64,000 nt of DNA from assembly GCF_000166195.2 (NCBI RefSeq), contig NZ_CM001403.1, positions 7,118,877 to 7,182,876 on the forward strand, written 5' to 3'. The DNA is from Mucilaginibacter paludis DSM 18603. GTDB taxonomy: Bacteria; Bacteroidota; Bacteroidia; Sphingobacteriales; Sphingobacteriaceae. Positions 25,475 through 33,373 of this stretch are shown here, piece by piece. Below the pieces are notes generated by a model that made no database searches, was not told the origin of the DNA, and was given only the letters and a program-made list of their open reading frames with translations. Positions within the stretch are counted from its first letter, which is position 1; each line of letters starts with the position of its first letter. Made by a program: the position numbers and the translations under genes.

Positions 25475-28267
25475 ATGAAATTCATAATTCCGGTAATATT
25501 TGCCTTGTTATTACTATCACCTGTTTTATACGGCCAAACTGGTATCATTAAAGGATCGGTAGGGGATAGCGCCTCGGTTAACAAGCTGGCAAATGCTACC
25601 GTTTGTGTACTACGCGCTAAAGATTCAAGTTTGTATAAGTTTGCCAGGGTAAATGCCGACGGATTATTTGCGGTTAGTGGTTTACATCGTGGTAAATATA
25701 TCTTGATGGTAACTTATCCTCAGTATGCCGATTATATCGAACGTTTTGCCCTGGATTCGTTAAAGGATCATATCGATTTCGGTAAAATTGATATGAAACT
25801 TAAATCGCGGGTTTTGGCCGAAGTGATGATTAAGGCAGCTAAAGATGCCGTTAAAATTAAGGGAGATACTACCGAGTACTACGCTTCGGGCTTTGTAATA
25901 CAGCCTAACTCAAAAGTAGAAGATTTATTGAAACAGTTGCCAGGCATCCAGATAGATAAGGATGGCAAGATTACCGCCCAGGGTAAAACGGTGAACAAAG
26001 TACTGGTTGACGGCGAAGAGTTTTTTGGCGATGACCCAACCCTGGTAACTAAAAACATACGCGGCGACATGGTTGATAAGGTGCAGGTGTATGATAAAAA
26101 AAGTGACCAAGCTACTTTTACCGGGATTGACGATGGCGTTAAAAATAAAACCATTAACATCCAACTGAAGGAGGATAAAAAGAACGGGTATTTTGGAAAG
26201 GGCGAAGCGGGCGCCGGTGCCGACAAATATTACCAGGGCCAGGCGATGTTTAATACCTTTAAAGCCAAGCAAAAATTATCGGTTTACGGTATCGTTGCCA
26301 ATACCGGCAAAACCGGGCTGGGGTGGCAGGATAGCGGCAAATACGGATCGGCATCTGATGATATGGAATTTAGCGATGATGGCGGCATTTATTTTACATC
26401 GGGTCGGGATGATCTTGAATCGTTTGATGGCAGCTACAATGGCCAGGGTATTCCGCTGGCCCGTACCGGGGGAGTTCATTACGATAACAAATGGAACGCC
26501 GACAAACAATCCATCAACAGCAATTACAAATTTGGCTACCTGGAAGTTGATGGCTTAAACAATGCCTTATCGCAAAATACTTTACCCACTGCGGTATTAA
26601 GCAATAGCTCCGATCAGAGTTATAAAAAATCTCTTTTCAGGCAAAAGTTGGATGGTACTTATCAGTTCAAAATTGATTCATTATCAAATATTAAAATATC
26701 ATTGGATGGTACCCTGAAACATTTTGAAACCAATGACGATTATACAGCTACAAGCTATCGCGGATTTGATACCCTGCTCAATAATAGTAAAAGGGCCTTA
26801 ACCAGCAACGGCAATCAGCAGATTATAAACGGAAGCTTATTTTATAATAAAAGATTTAAAAAAGCCGGGCGTTCGTTTTCGTGGAACATCAGCGAGAGCT
26901 ATAACGAAAATAAAACAACAGGGAATTTAAATTCAACCATTAACTATTACAATGCCAGGAGCGGCGGTATAGATAGCACCCAAATTATTGATCAGTATAA
27001 AACCAATCACATCAAAGAGAATAATTTAAAAAGCAATATCACCTATACCGAGCCCTTTTCGAAGTCGTTCTCGGTAATTTTAAATTATGGTACAGGGTTT
27101 AACAATAGCAGCTCCAATCGTCAATCGTTCAACAAATCGGCGTCGGGCCTGTACGATAAACCTGATGCCGGGCTTAGCAATAACTACCAGTTTAACCAGC
27201 TATCCAACCAGTTAGGTGCAGTATTTAATTATAAAAAGAGCAAAAGCATTTTTAATTTCGGTACAAAAGCTACAGCGGTAACCTTCAATCAAATTAACGA
27301 GTACACCGGCAGCACATTTAAACGGAGTTTTATTAATTGGAGCCCGCAGGCCAGTTATCAATACAAGTTTTCGCAGCAACAGGCCCTCTCGCTTCGTTAT
27401 AATGGTAGCGCAACGCAGCCCACTATCGATCAGATACAACCTGTTGTTGTTAATACCGATCCATTAAATATCAATTTAGGAAACCCCGACCTGAGCCCTT
27501 CGTTTAATAACAGCTTCAGCCTTAACTATAATTCGTATAAGGTATTAAAGGGGCAGTCGGTATATTTAGGCGGTTACTTCTCTTTTACTTCAAACCCAAT
27601 AGTGAGTAATTCGGTAACGGATACAACAGGCAAAACAATTTACCGGGCCGCCAACATCAACAAAAAACCGGTGTCGTTCAGCCTATATGCCGATTTTAGT
27701 CAAAGTATCAAAAAAATTGATTTGAATGTGGGTCTCCGCATCAATGCATCAGGCAATACCTCTTACAATTATTCAAATAACGTGCTTAATACCACACAGT
27801 CGTATAATTACTCGGGGCAAATTGTCCTTTCAAAATACAAAGAGAAAAAATACGATATGTATATCGTATTCGGGCCAAATTATACCTATACAAAATCATC
27901 GCTACAGGCGGGAGTCAATAACAACGGCCTGGGATTTAACGGCGATAGTGGTTTTAATTTTTATCTGCCTTGGAAAATTGAAATAGGTACAGATGGCAAT
28001 TATCAGTATACGCCTAAAACGCAATCGTTTAACGAGGGCCTTTCAAAGTTGATCCTGAATGCGGCGGTAGCAAAAAAGCTGCTTAAACAAGATAATTTGA
28101 AGCTAAGCCTTTCTGTTAAAGATTTGTTGAACCAAAACATCGGGTTTAACCGCTACGTATCTGATAACACCATTGGCCAAAACAGTTACAACAGCATCCG
28201 GAGGTATTTTTTATTTTCCATCACTTATGATTTTAGCCACATGGGGGGCAGTATAGCAAAAAAATAA
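25475..28267 (+). CDS. TonB-receptor-like outer-membrane beta-barrel protein
   Basis: 930 residues. Signal peptide (KFIIPVIFALLLLSPVLYGQ), a carboxypeptidase-regulatory-like domain (~22-105: GIIKGSVGDSASVNKLANAT ... LHRGKYILMVTYPQYADY), a plug-like domain (~145-230: VEDLLKQLPGIQIDKDGKIT, KVLVDGEEFFGDDPTLVTKN) and a long C-terminal barrel of the OMP_b-brl_3 type. No SusD gene follows, so it is not a classic Sus pair. The next gene (GLPGLI) starts 4 nt later, a pairing seen repeatedly in Bacteroidota and suggesting joint function at the outer membrane. Ligand unknown. Confidence 0.9.
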   Translation: MKFIIPVIFALLLLSPVLYGQTGIIKGSVGDSASVNKLANATVCVLRAKDSSLYKFARVNADGLFAVSGLHRGKYILMVTYPQYADYIERFALDSLKDHIDFGKIDMKLKSRVLAEVMIKAAKDAVKIKGDTTEYYASGFVIQPNSKVEDLLKQLPGIQIDKDGKITAQGKTVNKVLVDGEEFFGDDPTLVTKNIRGDMVDKVQVYDKKSDQATFTGIDDGVKNKTINIQLKEDKKNGYFGKGEAGAGADKYYQGQAMFNTFKAKQKLSVYGIVANTGKTGLGWQDSGKYGSASDDMEFSDDGGIYFTSGRDDLESFDGSYNGQGIPLARTGGVHYDNKWNADKQSINSNYKFGYLEVDGLNNALSQNTLPTAVLSNSSDQSYKKSLFRQKLDGTYQFKIDSLSNIKISLDGTLKHFETNDDYTATSYRGFDTLLNNSKRALTSNGNQQIINGSLFYNKRFKKAGRSFSWNISESYNENKTTGNLNSTINYYNARSGGIDSTQIIDQYKTNHIKENNLKSNITYTEPFSKSFSVILNYGTGFNNSSSNRQSFNKSASGLYDKPDAGLSNNYQFNQLSNQLGAVFNYKKSKSIFNFGTKATAVTFNQINEYTGSTFKRSFINWSPQASYQYKFSQQQALSLRYNGSATQPTIDQIQPVVVNTDPLNINLGNPDLSPSFNNSFSLNYNSYKVLKGQSVYLGGYFSFTSNPIVSNSVTDTTGKTIYRAANINKKPVSFSLYADFSQSIKKIDLNVGLRINASGNTSYNYSNNVLNTTQSYNYSGQIVLSKYKEKKYDMYIVFGPNYTYTKSSLQAGVNNNGLGFNGDSGFNFYLPWKIEIGTDGNYQYTPKTQSFNEGLSKLILNAAVAKKLLKQDNLKLSLSVKDLLNQNIGFNRYVSDNTIGQNSYNSIRRYFLFSITYDFSHMGGSIAKK

Positions 28268-28271
28268 CTTT

Positions 28272-29048
28272 ATGATAAAGTATAGCTTGATTTTAGTAAT
28301 AGGTTTTGCGGTAGCGGTTACAAGTGCAGCGCGAGGCCAAAACGCCCATTTTACAGTGCAGGGAGTTATCGAGTTTGATAAAACGGTGAATACCTACGCC
28401 CTGTTCCGCAAAAATATCAATAGCGAAAATGAAGGGTGGATGGCACCTGCCTTTGATGCTTATAAAAAAAACAATCCACAGTTTAAGGTATTGAAAAGCA
28501 AGCTTGCTTTTTTGCAGAATAAAACACTTTTTACTCCGGCAACAACAGAAGAGGAAACAGGCGGTTTTGATAACAACCCGATGATTGGGCAAAACAATAT
28601 TATATACAACGATCTGAAAGCCGATAACAGCGTTGTACAAAAAAAAGTATTTGAGGAAACCTTTTTGGTAAAGGATAGCCTGCGTAAAATTAACTGGAAA
28701 ATTACCACCGAAACCCGCGATATTTTAGGTTATAAATGCAGGCGCGCTAATGCCCTGATACTCGACTCGGTTTATGTGGTTGCCTTTTATACCGACGAAA
28801 TACCTGTTTCCGGCGGCCCGGAATGTTTCAATGGTTTGCCGGGAATGATATTGGGTGTTGCCTTGCCGCACGAAAACGTTACCTGGTTTGCAAGCAAACT
28901 AAGCGAAGTTGCGGTTACCGAAAAGGACTTGGTGCCACCAAAAAAAGGAAAGCCCACCAATAACAGCGGTTTGCACCAGGTTCTTTTAGCGGCTTTAAAA
29001 GAATGGGGAGAGTATGCCAAATCCTTTTTTAAGGCATTTTCGTTATGA
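28272..29048 (+). CDS. GLPGLI family protein
   Basis: 258 residues. Signal peptide (SLILVIGFAVAVTSAARGQ), then the family core: an early LFRKNI segment, KINWKITTETRDILGYKCRRA and the name-giving motif NGLPGMILGVALP at 187-199, preceded by CF (Cys185) matching Cys155 for a possible disulfide. Periplasmic or surface exposed. It is coupled to the upstream beta-barrel gene; the role of the family is unknown. Confidence 0.92.
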   Translation: MIKYSLILVIGFAVAVTSAARGQNAHFTVQGVIEFDKTVNTYALFRKNINSENEGWMAPAFDAYKKNNPQFKVLKSKLAFLQNKTLFTPATTEEETGGFDNNPMIGQNNIIYNDLKADNSVVQKKVFEETFLVKDSLRKINWKITTETRDILGYKCRRANALILDSVYVVAFYTDEIPVSGGPECFNGLPGMILGVALPHENVTWFASKLSEVAVTEKDLVPPKKGKPTNNSGLHQVLLAALKEWGEYAKSFFKAFSL

Positions 29049-29100
29049 TGACGATTATAAAGTTTACAAAATTCGGTTAGTCCAAATCCATAAATTCTGC

Positions 29101-29108
29101 TATTTTTG
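29101..29108 (+). promoter_or_regulatory. Predicted -7 box of the thrS operon
   Basis: TATTTTTG matches TANNTTTG; a weak TTAG lies ~20 nt upstream. This would give a leader of about 65 nt before the thrS ATG, long enough for translational control. Confidence 0.4.
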
Positions 29109-29179
29109 CACCTCAATAAAATCACCATTGTACGTGATTGATTTTTTAATTTTATTTAACTTTTAAATCATAGTTGTAG

Positions 29180-31105
29180 ATGATTAACATTACACTTCCT
29201 GATGGTTCCGTTCGTCAATACGAGCAGGGAACCAGTTCCTATCAAATTGCCCTGTCAATTTCCGAGGGTTTAGCCCGCAACGTTTTAGCCGCCGAAGTTA
29301 ACGGCGAAGTTTGGGATGCCAGTCGCCAAATTGAAACTGACGCACACGTAAAGCTGCTCACCTGGAACGATGTTCAGGGTAAAGCAACTTACTGGCACTC
29401 GTCGGCCCACTTAATGGCCGAGGCTTTAGAAGCCCTTTATCCGGGAACCAAGTTTGGTATAGGCCCGGCTATTGAAACCGGTTTTTATTACGATGTGGAC
29501 TTTGGCGACCGCGAATTTTCGTCGGACGAGTTTAAAAAGATCGAAGATAAGATCATCGAGCTGGCTAAAACAAAATCTGACTTTGTGCGCAAGCCGGTTT
29601 CAAAGGCTGACGCTATTGAATATTTTACAGAAAAAGATGATGAGTATAAGCTGGATCTGATTAAAGATCTGCCGGATGGCTCTATCACATTTTATACCCA
29701 GGGCAACTTTACCGACTTATGCCGTGGCCCGCACATCCCCAATACCGGCTTTATTAAAGCGGTTAAGCTGATGAGTGTTGCCGGTGCTTACTGGCGCGGC
29801 GATGAGAGCCGCAAACAGTTAACCCGTATTTATGCCGTAACTTTCCCTAAGGCAAGCGAGTTAACCGATTACTTGCACCTGATAGAAGAGGCAAAAAAAC
29901 GCGATCACCGTAAATTGGGTAAAGAGCTTGAGTTATTCGCCTTCTCCGAAAAAGTGGGCATGGGCTTACCTTTATGGTTGCCAAAGGGTACCGCTTTGCG
30001 CGAACGCCTGGTTAACTTTTTGCAAAAGGCACAGGTAAAGGCAGGCTATGAGCAGGTAATTACACCGCATATTGGCCATAAAAACTTATACGTAACATCG
30101 GGCCACTACGAAAAGTACGGGGCCGATTCGTTCCAGCCGATTAAAACACCGCAGGAAGGGGAGGAGTTCTTTTTAAAACCGATGAACTGCCCGCACCACT
30201 GCGAAATTTATAAAACCAAACCACGATCATACAAAGATCTGCCGGTGCGTTTTGCCGAGTTTGGAACCGTTTACCGTTACGAGCAAAGCGGCGAGCTGCA
30301 TGGCTTAACCCGTGTACGTGGCTTTACACAAGATGATGCGCACTTGTTTTGCCGCCCCGACCAGGTGAAGGAAGAGTTTAAAAAGGTGATTGACCTGGTA
30401 CTTTATGTATTTAACGCTTTGGGCTTTAAAGATTATACCGCACAGGTATCACTACGCGACCCGGAAAACAAAGCTAAATATATTGGTACCGACGAAAATT
30501 GGGCCATAGCCGAAGCTGCCATCATTGAGTCGGCAGAGGAAAAAGGCTTGCCTACCGTACATGTAACAGGCGAGGCCGCGTTTTATGGCCCTAAGCTCGA
30601 TTTTATGGTGAAGGATGCCTTGGGCCGTAAATGGCAGCTGGGTACCATCCAGGTAGATTATAACTTGCCTGAGCGCTTTGAATTGGAATATACCGGCAGC
30701 GACAACCAAAAGCACCGCCCGGTAATGATTCATCGTGCGCCGTTTGGCTCGATGGAAAGGTTTATAGCCGTGCTAATTGAGCATTGCGCAGGTAATTTCC
30801 CGCTGTGGTTATCGCCCGAACAGTTTATCGTTTTGCCTATATCAGAAAAGTATGAAGAATATGCAAAAAAACTTTCAGATTTGTTAAAAGATTCGGATAT
30901 TTGCGGGCTTATTGATTTCAGGGATGAGAAGATTGGTCGTAAGATCAGGGATGCCGAAGTCAAAAAGATACCATATATGCTTATTGTTGGAGAAAAGGAA
31001 GAAGCAGAAGGCATGGTTTCTGTAAGGAAGCATGGCGAGGGCGATTTAGGCAGTATGAGTATAGAAGAGTTTACACAAAAAATAAAAAAAGAAATAACAG
31101 TATAA
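29180..31105 (+). CDS. thrS: Threonyl-tRNA synthetase
   Basis: 641 residues, full length. N-terminal TGS domain (INITLPDGSVRQYEQGTSSY), the editing/SAD domain with HSSAHLMAEAL and the later CRGPH, then the class II catalytic core: MNCPHHCEIY (zinc Cys), motif 2 FRYEQ-type RYEQSGELHGLTRVRGFTQDDAH, and motif 3 HRAPFGSMERF; the C-terminal anticodon-binding domain runs from about residue 540. Charges tRNA-Thr. First gene of thrS-infC-rpmI-rplT; infC starts one base after the stop. Confidence 0.98.
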   Translation: MINITLPDGSVRQYEQGTSSYQIALSISEGLARNVLAAEVNGEVWDASRQIETDAHVKLLTWNDVQGKATYWHSSAHLMAEALEALYPGTKFGIGPAIETGFYYDVDFGDREFSSDEFKKIEDKIIELAKTKSDFVRKPVSKADAIEYFTEKDDEYKLDLIKDLPDGSITFYTQGNFTDLCRGPHIPNTGFIKAVKLMSVAGAYWRGDESRKQLTRIYAVTFPKASELTDYLHLIEEAKKRDHRKLGKELELFAFSEKVGMGLPLWLPKGTALRERLVNFLQKAQVKAGYEQVITPHIGHKNLYVTSGHYEKYGADSFQPIKTPQEGEEFFLKPMNCPHHCEIYKTKPRSYKDLPVRFAEFGTVYRYEQSGELHGLTRVRGFTQDDAHLFCRPDQVKEEFKKVIDLVLYVFNALGFKDYTAQVSLRDPENKAKYIGTDENWAIAEAAIIESAEEKGLPTVHVTGEAAFYGPKLDFMVKDALGRKWQLGTIQVDYNLPERFELEYTGSDNQKHRPVMIHRAPFGSMERFIAVLIEHCAGNFPLWLSPEQFIVLPISEKYEEYAKKLSDLLKDSDICGLIDFRDEKIGRKIRDAEVKKIPYMLIVGEKEEAEGMVSVRKHGEGDLGSMSIEEFTQKIKKEITV

Positions 31106-31106
31106 C

Positions 31107-31676
31107 TTGGCATTAAATAAACCCAATTTTAACAGAGGTCCAAGGCTTCCTTTCAAAAAGAAAGAGGCCGAACATAACATCAACCAGTTTATCAGAGCTC
31201 AGGAAGTTCGCTTAGTAGGCGATAACGTTGAGTCTGGTGTGTTTTCATTAAGAGATGCTTTGGCTATTGCCGAGCAACAGGAACTCGACCTGGTTGAAAT
31301 ATCTCCTAACGCGGTTCCACCGGTTTGTAAGGTAGTGGATTATAACAAATTCATTTACGAACAGAAGAAGAAGCTGAAAGAGATTAAAAGCAATGCGAAG
31401 CAAACTGTTATAAAAGAAATCCGTTTCGGACCGAATACTGATGACCATGACTTTGAGTTTAAACTGAAGCATGCCATTAAGTTTTTGGAAGCCGGCGAAA
31501 AGGTACGAGCCTACGTGCACTTTAAAGGACGTGCTATTGTGTACAAAGAGCAAGGTGAAATATTGCTGCTCCGTTTTGCACAAGCCCTTGAAGATGTTGG
31601 CAAGGTAGAGCAACTGCCCAAGCTGGAAGGTAAACGTATGTTCCTGACGGTGACGCCAAAGGTTGGTAAAAAGTAA
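31107..31676 (+). CDS. infC: Translation initiation factor IF-3
   Basis: 189 residues. IF3_N (HNINQFIRAQEVRLVGDNVES ... LDLVEISPNAVPPVCKVVDY), basic linker (KQKKKLKEIK-like EQKKKLKEIKSNAKQ) and IF3_C (IKEIRFGPNTDDHDFEFKLK ... LEGKRMFLTVTPK). The only usable start is TTG at 31107: the frame has a stop at 31095 and no ATG before the conserved region, and the encoded ALNKPNFNRGPR lead matches relatives. Unusual start codons in infC are known to allow IF-3 autoregulation in other bacteria. IF-3 binds the 30S subunit and checks start codons. Confidence 0.97.
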   Translation: MALNKPNFNRGPRLPFKKKEAEHNINQFIRAQEVRLVGDNVESGVFSLRDALAIAEQQELDLVEISPNAVPPVCKVVDYNKFIYEQKKKLKEIKSNAKQTVIKEIRFGPNTDDHDFEFKLKHAIKFLEAGEKVRAYVHFKGRAIVYKEQGEILLLRFAQALEDVGKVEQLPKLEGKRMFLTVTPKVGKK

Positions 31677-31685
31677 GATTTGAGG

Positions 31686-31799
31686 TGTTAGATATGAGAC
31701 ATATTGAGCATCGCCTAAAAGGAATTATAATAAACTAAATAAATTATATGAGTTTGGATGCGGGCTTTAAATCTCAAATCTAATATCTCATATCTAACA
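31686..31799 (+). promoter_or_regulatory. Long inverted repeat in the infC-rpmI leader
   Basis: A perfect 14-bp inverted pair, TGTTAGATATGAGA at 31686-31699 and its complement at 31786-31799, encloses 86 nt and ends 15 nt before the rpmI ATG. The arms belong to the purine-rich repeat also seen at 6342. In other bacteria L20 represses its own operon through RNA structure in this gap; whether this stem serves that is unknown. Confidence 0.4.
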
Positions 31800-31814
31800 T
31801 CTAAACAAATAGTT

Positions 31815-32015
31815 ATGCCAAAAATGAAAACCAATTCCAGTGCAAAAAAGCGTTTTAAGCTTACTGGAACCGGTAAAATTACCAGAAAAAACGCATACAA
31901 GAGCCACATCTTAACCAAGATGTCGACCAAACGTAAGCGTGCCTTAGGTCACACCAGCTTAGTATCTGATGCCGACTTAGGTAACGTTAAACGTATGCTT
32001 TGTATCGGTAAGTAA
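31815..32015 (+). CDS. rpmI: 50S ribosomal protein L35
   Basis: 66 residues from ATG 31815; a longer frame from 31758 runs through the leader repeat and is not used. Typical L35: MPKMKTNSSAKKRFKLTGTG, KITRKNAYKSHILTKMSTKR, then RALGHTSLVS. Very basic, part of the large subunit. Lies between infC and rplT in the conserved order. Confidence 0.98.
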   Translation: MPKMKTNSSAKKRFKLTGTGKITRKNAYKSHILTKMSTKRKRALGHTSLVSDADLGNVKRMLCIGK

Positions 32016-32094
32016 TTAATTTTTTAACCAGGTATTAGAGTAAGCAAGTCCGCCAATTAAGTTATGGGGCACTCACTACCAAAAACACGCAAAA

Positions 32095-32439
32095 ATGCCA
32101 CGTTCAGTTAATGCAGTAGCGTCGAGAAGACGCCGGAAAAAAATCATGAACCTCGCCAAAGGCTATTGGGGTTCACGTAGCAAGGTTTATACCGTAGCTA
32201 AAAACACAGTTGAAAAAGGTTTACAGTACGCTTACCGCGACCGTAAAGCTAAGAAAAGAGAATTCAGAGGCTTATGGATCCAACGTATTAACGCTGGTGC
32301 CCGTCAGCACGGTTTATCTTACTCACAATTAATGGGTAAATTAAACGCTAAACAAGTTGGTTTAAACCGTAAGGTTTTAGCTGATTTAGCGATGAACCAC
32401 CCTGATGCTTTTAAAGCAGTTGTTGATTCAGTAAAATAA
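32095..32439 (+). CDS. rplT: 50S ribosomal protein L20
   Basis: 114 residues, standard length: MPRSVNAVASRRRRKKIMNL, AKGYWGSRSKVYTVAKNTVE, YRDRKAKKREFRGLWIQRIN. Needed for early 50S assembly; in E. coli and Bacillus it also represses its own operon. Last gene of the operon, closed by a hairpin terminator 21 nt later. Confidence 0.98.
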   Translation: MPRSVNAVASRRRRKKIMNLAKGYWGSRSKVYTVAKNTVEKGLQYAYRDRKAKKREFRGLWIQRINAGARQHGLSYSQLMGKLNAKQVGLNRKVLADLAMNHPDAFKAVVDSVK

Positions 32440-32460
32440 ATTTCCAGTTTATTATAATAG

Positions 32461-32492
32461 AAAAGCCTTTCCGTTTTGGGAAGGCTTTTTTT
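32461..32492 (+). terminator. Rho-independent terminator of the thrS-rplT operon
   Basis: AAAAGCCTTTCC / GGGAAGGCTTTT stem with a GTTTT loop, followed by a run of T. Confidence 0.85.
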
Positions 32493-32560
32493 GTATGTTA
32501 CAGGGACGTTTATCAGTTGCTTGCGCAAATTACCATCTGTGGTGCAACCACCATCTCCAA

Positions 32561-32664
32561 GCGTCATTGCGAGGAACGAAGCAATCTCTACATGGGCAGA
32601 GCGGCCCTGTAAGTCCGCCCTGTATAGCTTAGAGATTGCTTCGTCGTTCCTCCTCGCAATGACG
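32561..32664 (+). repeat. ~105-bp palindromic repeat, copy 1
   Basis: Begins gcgtcattgcgaggaacgaa and ends with the near-complement cgttcctcctcgcaatgacg. The outer ~35 nt on each side pair (with a small TCC bulge), as do gcaatctct / agagattgc. A MITE- or REP-like element. The unnamed 32440-33373 gap consists almost wholly of such copies; no gene is seen in it. Confidence 0.85.
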
Positions 32665-32709
32665 ATAGGGGTAACAATTTGATTATTAACGAGCTATCCT
32701 TCTCTCTAA

Positions 32710-32813
32710 GCGTCATTGCGAGGAACGAAGCAATCTCTACATAGGCAGAGCGGCTCTGCAAGTTTGCCCTGTATAGCTTAGAGATTGCTTCGTCGTACCT
32801 CCTCGCAATGACG
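32710..32813 (+). repeat. ~105-bp palindromic repeat, copy 2
   Basis: Nearly identical to copy 1 and offset by 149 bp, so copy plus ~45 bp flank looks like a tandem duplication. Ends cgtacctcctcgcaatgacg. Confidence 0.85.
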
Positions 32814-32856
32814 ATAGTTTTAATGATAACAATTAGTTCAAAATTACCCTCTCTAA

Positions 32857-33250
32857 GCGTCATTGAGTGGACTACCAGGCGAGCCCAGAAAAAACAGAGA
32901 TGACGTTTGAACCTGGTAGGTTTTTTGGTGCAGAGGCAAAAGTGCGCAAAAGCCCGACTGCACGCCGGGCCAGGAGTTGGCCTGTGGGCGGAAGGATCGG
33001 GCAGTCTTGACTTTTTGGTTACTTTTGTGTCAAGACAAAAGTAACAGCCCTTCACGCGGCGATTGAGCGTGCCGATTTTGTAAATTAAGGATACTGATTA
33101 TCAGAGCAAAATAAACGAACTGATAATCAGGGTCTTAATGATGCCTCATTATAAGGTACGAAGGGATCTATAGACCAGCAGAGCAGCCTTGCAAGTCCGC
33201 CCTGTATAGCTTAGAGATTGCTTCGTCGTTCCTCCTCGCAATGACGATAG
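32857..33250 (+). repeat. Palindromic repeat copy 3, interrupted by another element
   Basis: Only the first 11 bp (gcgtcattgag, 32857-32867) and the right half (gcagagcagcc...gcaatgacg, about 33179-33250) match the repeat family. About 35 bp in the middle are missing and replaced by ~310 bp of unrelated sequence. Confidence 0.7.
32868..33178 (+). mobile_element. ~310-bp non-coding insertion inside repeat copy 3
   Basis: Contains several inverted repeats: CTACCAGG near its left end against CCTGGTAG at ~32915, GTTACTTTTG/CAAAAGTAAC (33018-33027 and 33036-33045, perfect 10-bp stem), and CTGATTATCAG/CTGATAATCAG (33094-33104, 33120-33130). The minus-strand frame through it (32588-33055) is rich in Cys, Pro and Arg and is not a plausible gene. 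Probably a compound repeat element rather than an IS; no transposase. Confidence 0.5.
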
Positions 33251-33290
33251 GGTAACGCGTTGATTATTAATAAGCTTTTCTTTTCTCCAC

Positions 33291-33340
33291 GCGTCATTGC
33301 GAAGCAATCTCTACGTAAGCACAGTGGCCATACAAGCCTT
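33291..33340 (+). repeat. Truncated palindromic repeat, copy 4
   Basis: Left half only: gcgtcattgc directly joined to gaagcaatctctacg (7 bp gaggaac missing), followed by a degenerate middle. Lies 30 bp before the prfC stop. Confidence 0.65.
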
Positions 33341-33373
33341 GTCAATCGGATAGCTCCCTATTCACCTCCCCAT

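Noticed and set aside
32588..33055. 155-codon minus-strand ORF
   Set aside because: It runs through two palindromic repeat copies and the interrupting element; composition (Cys, Pro, Arg) follows the repeats.
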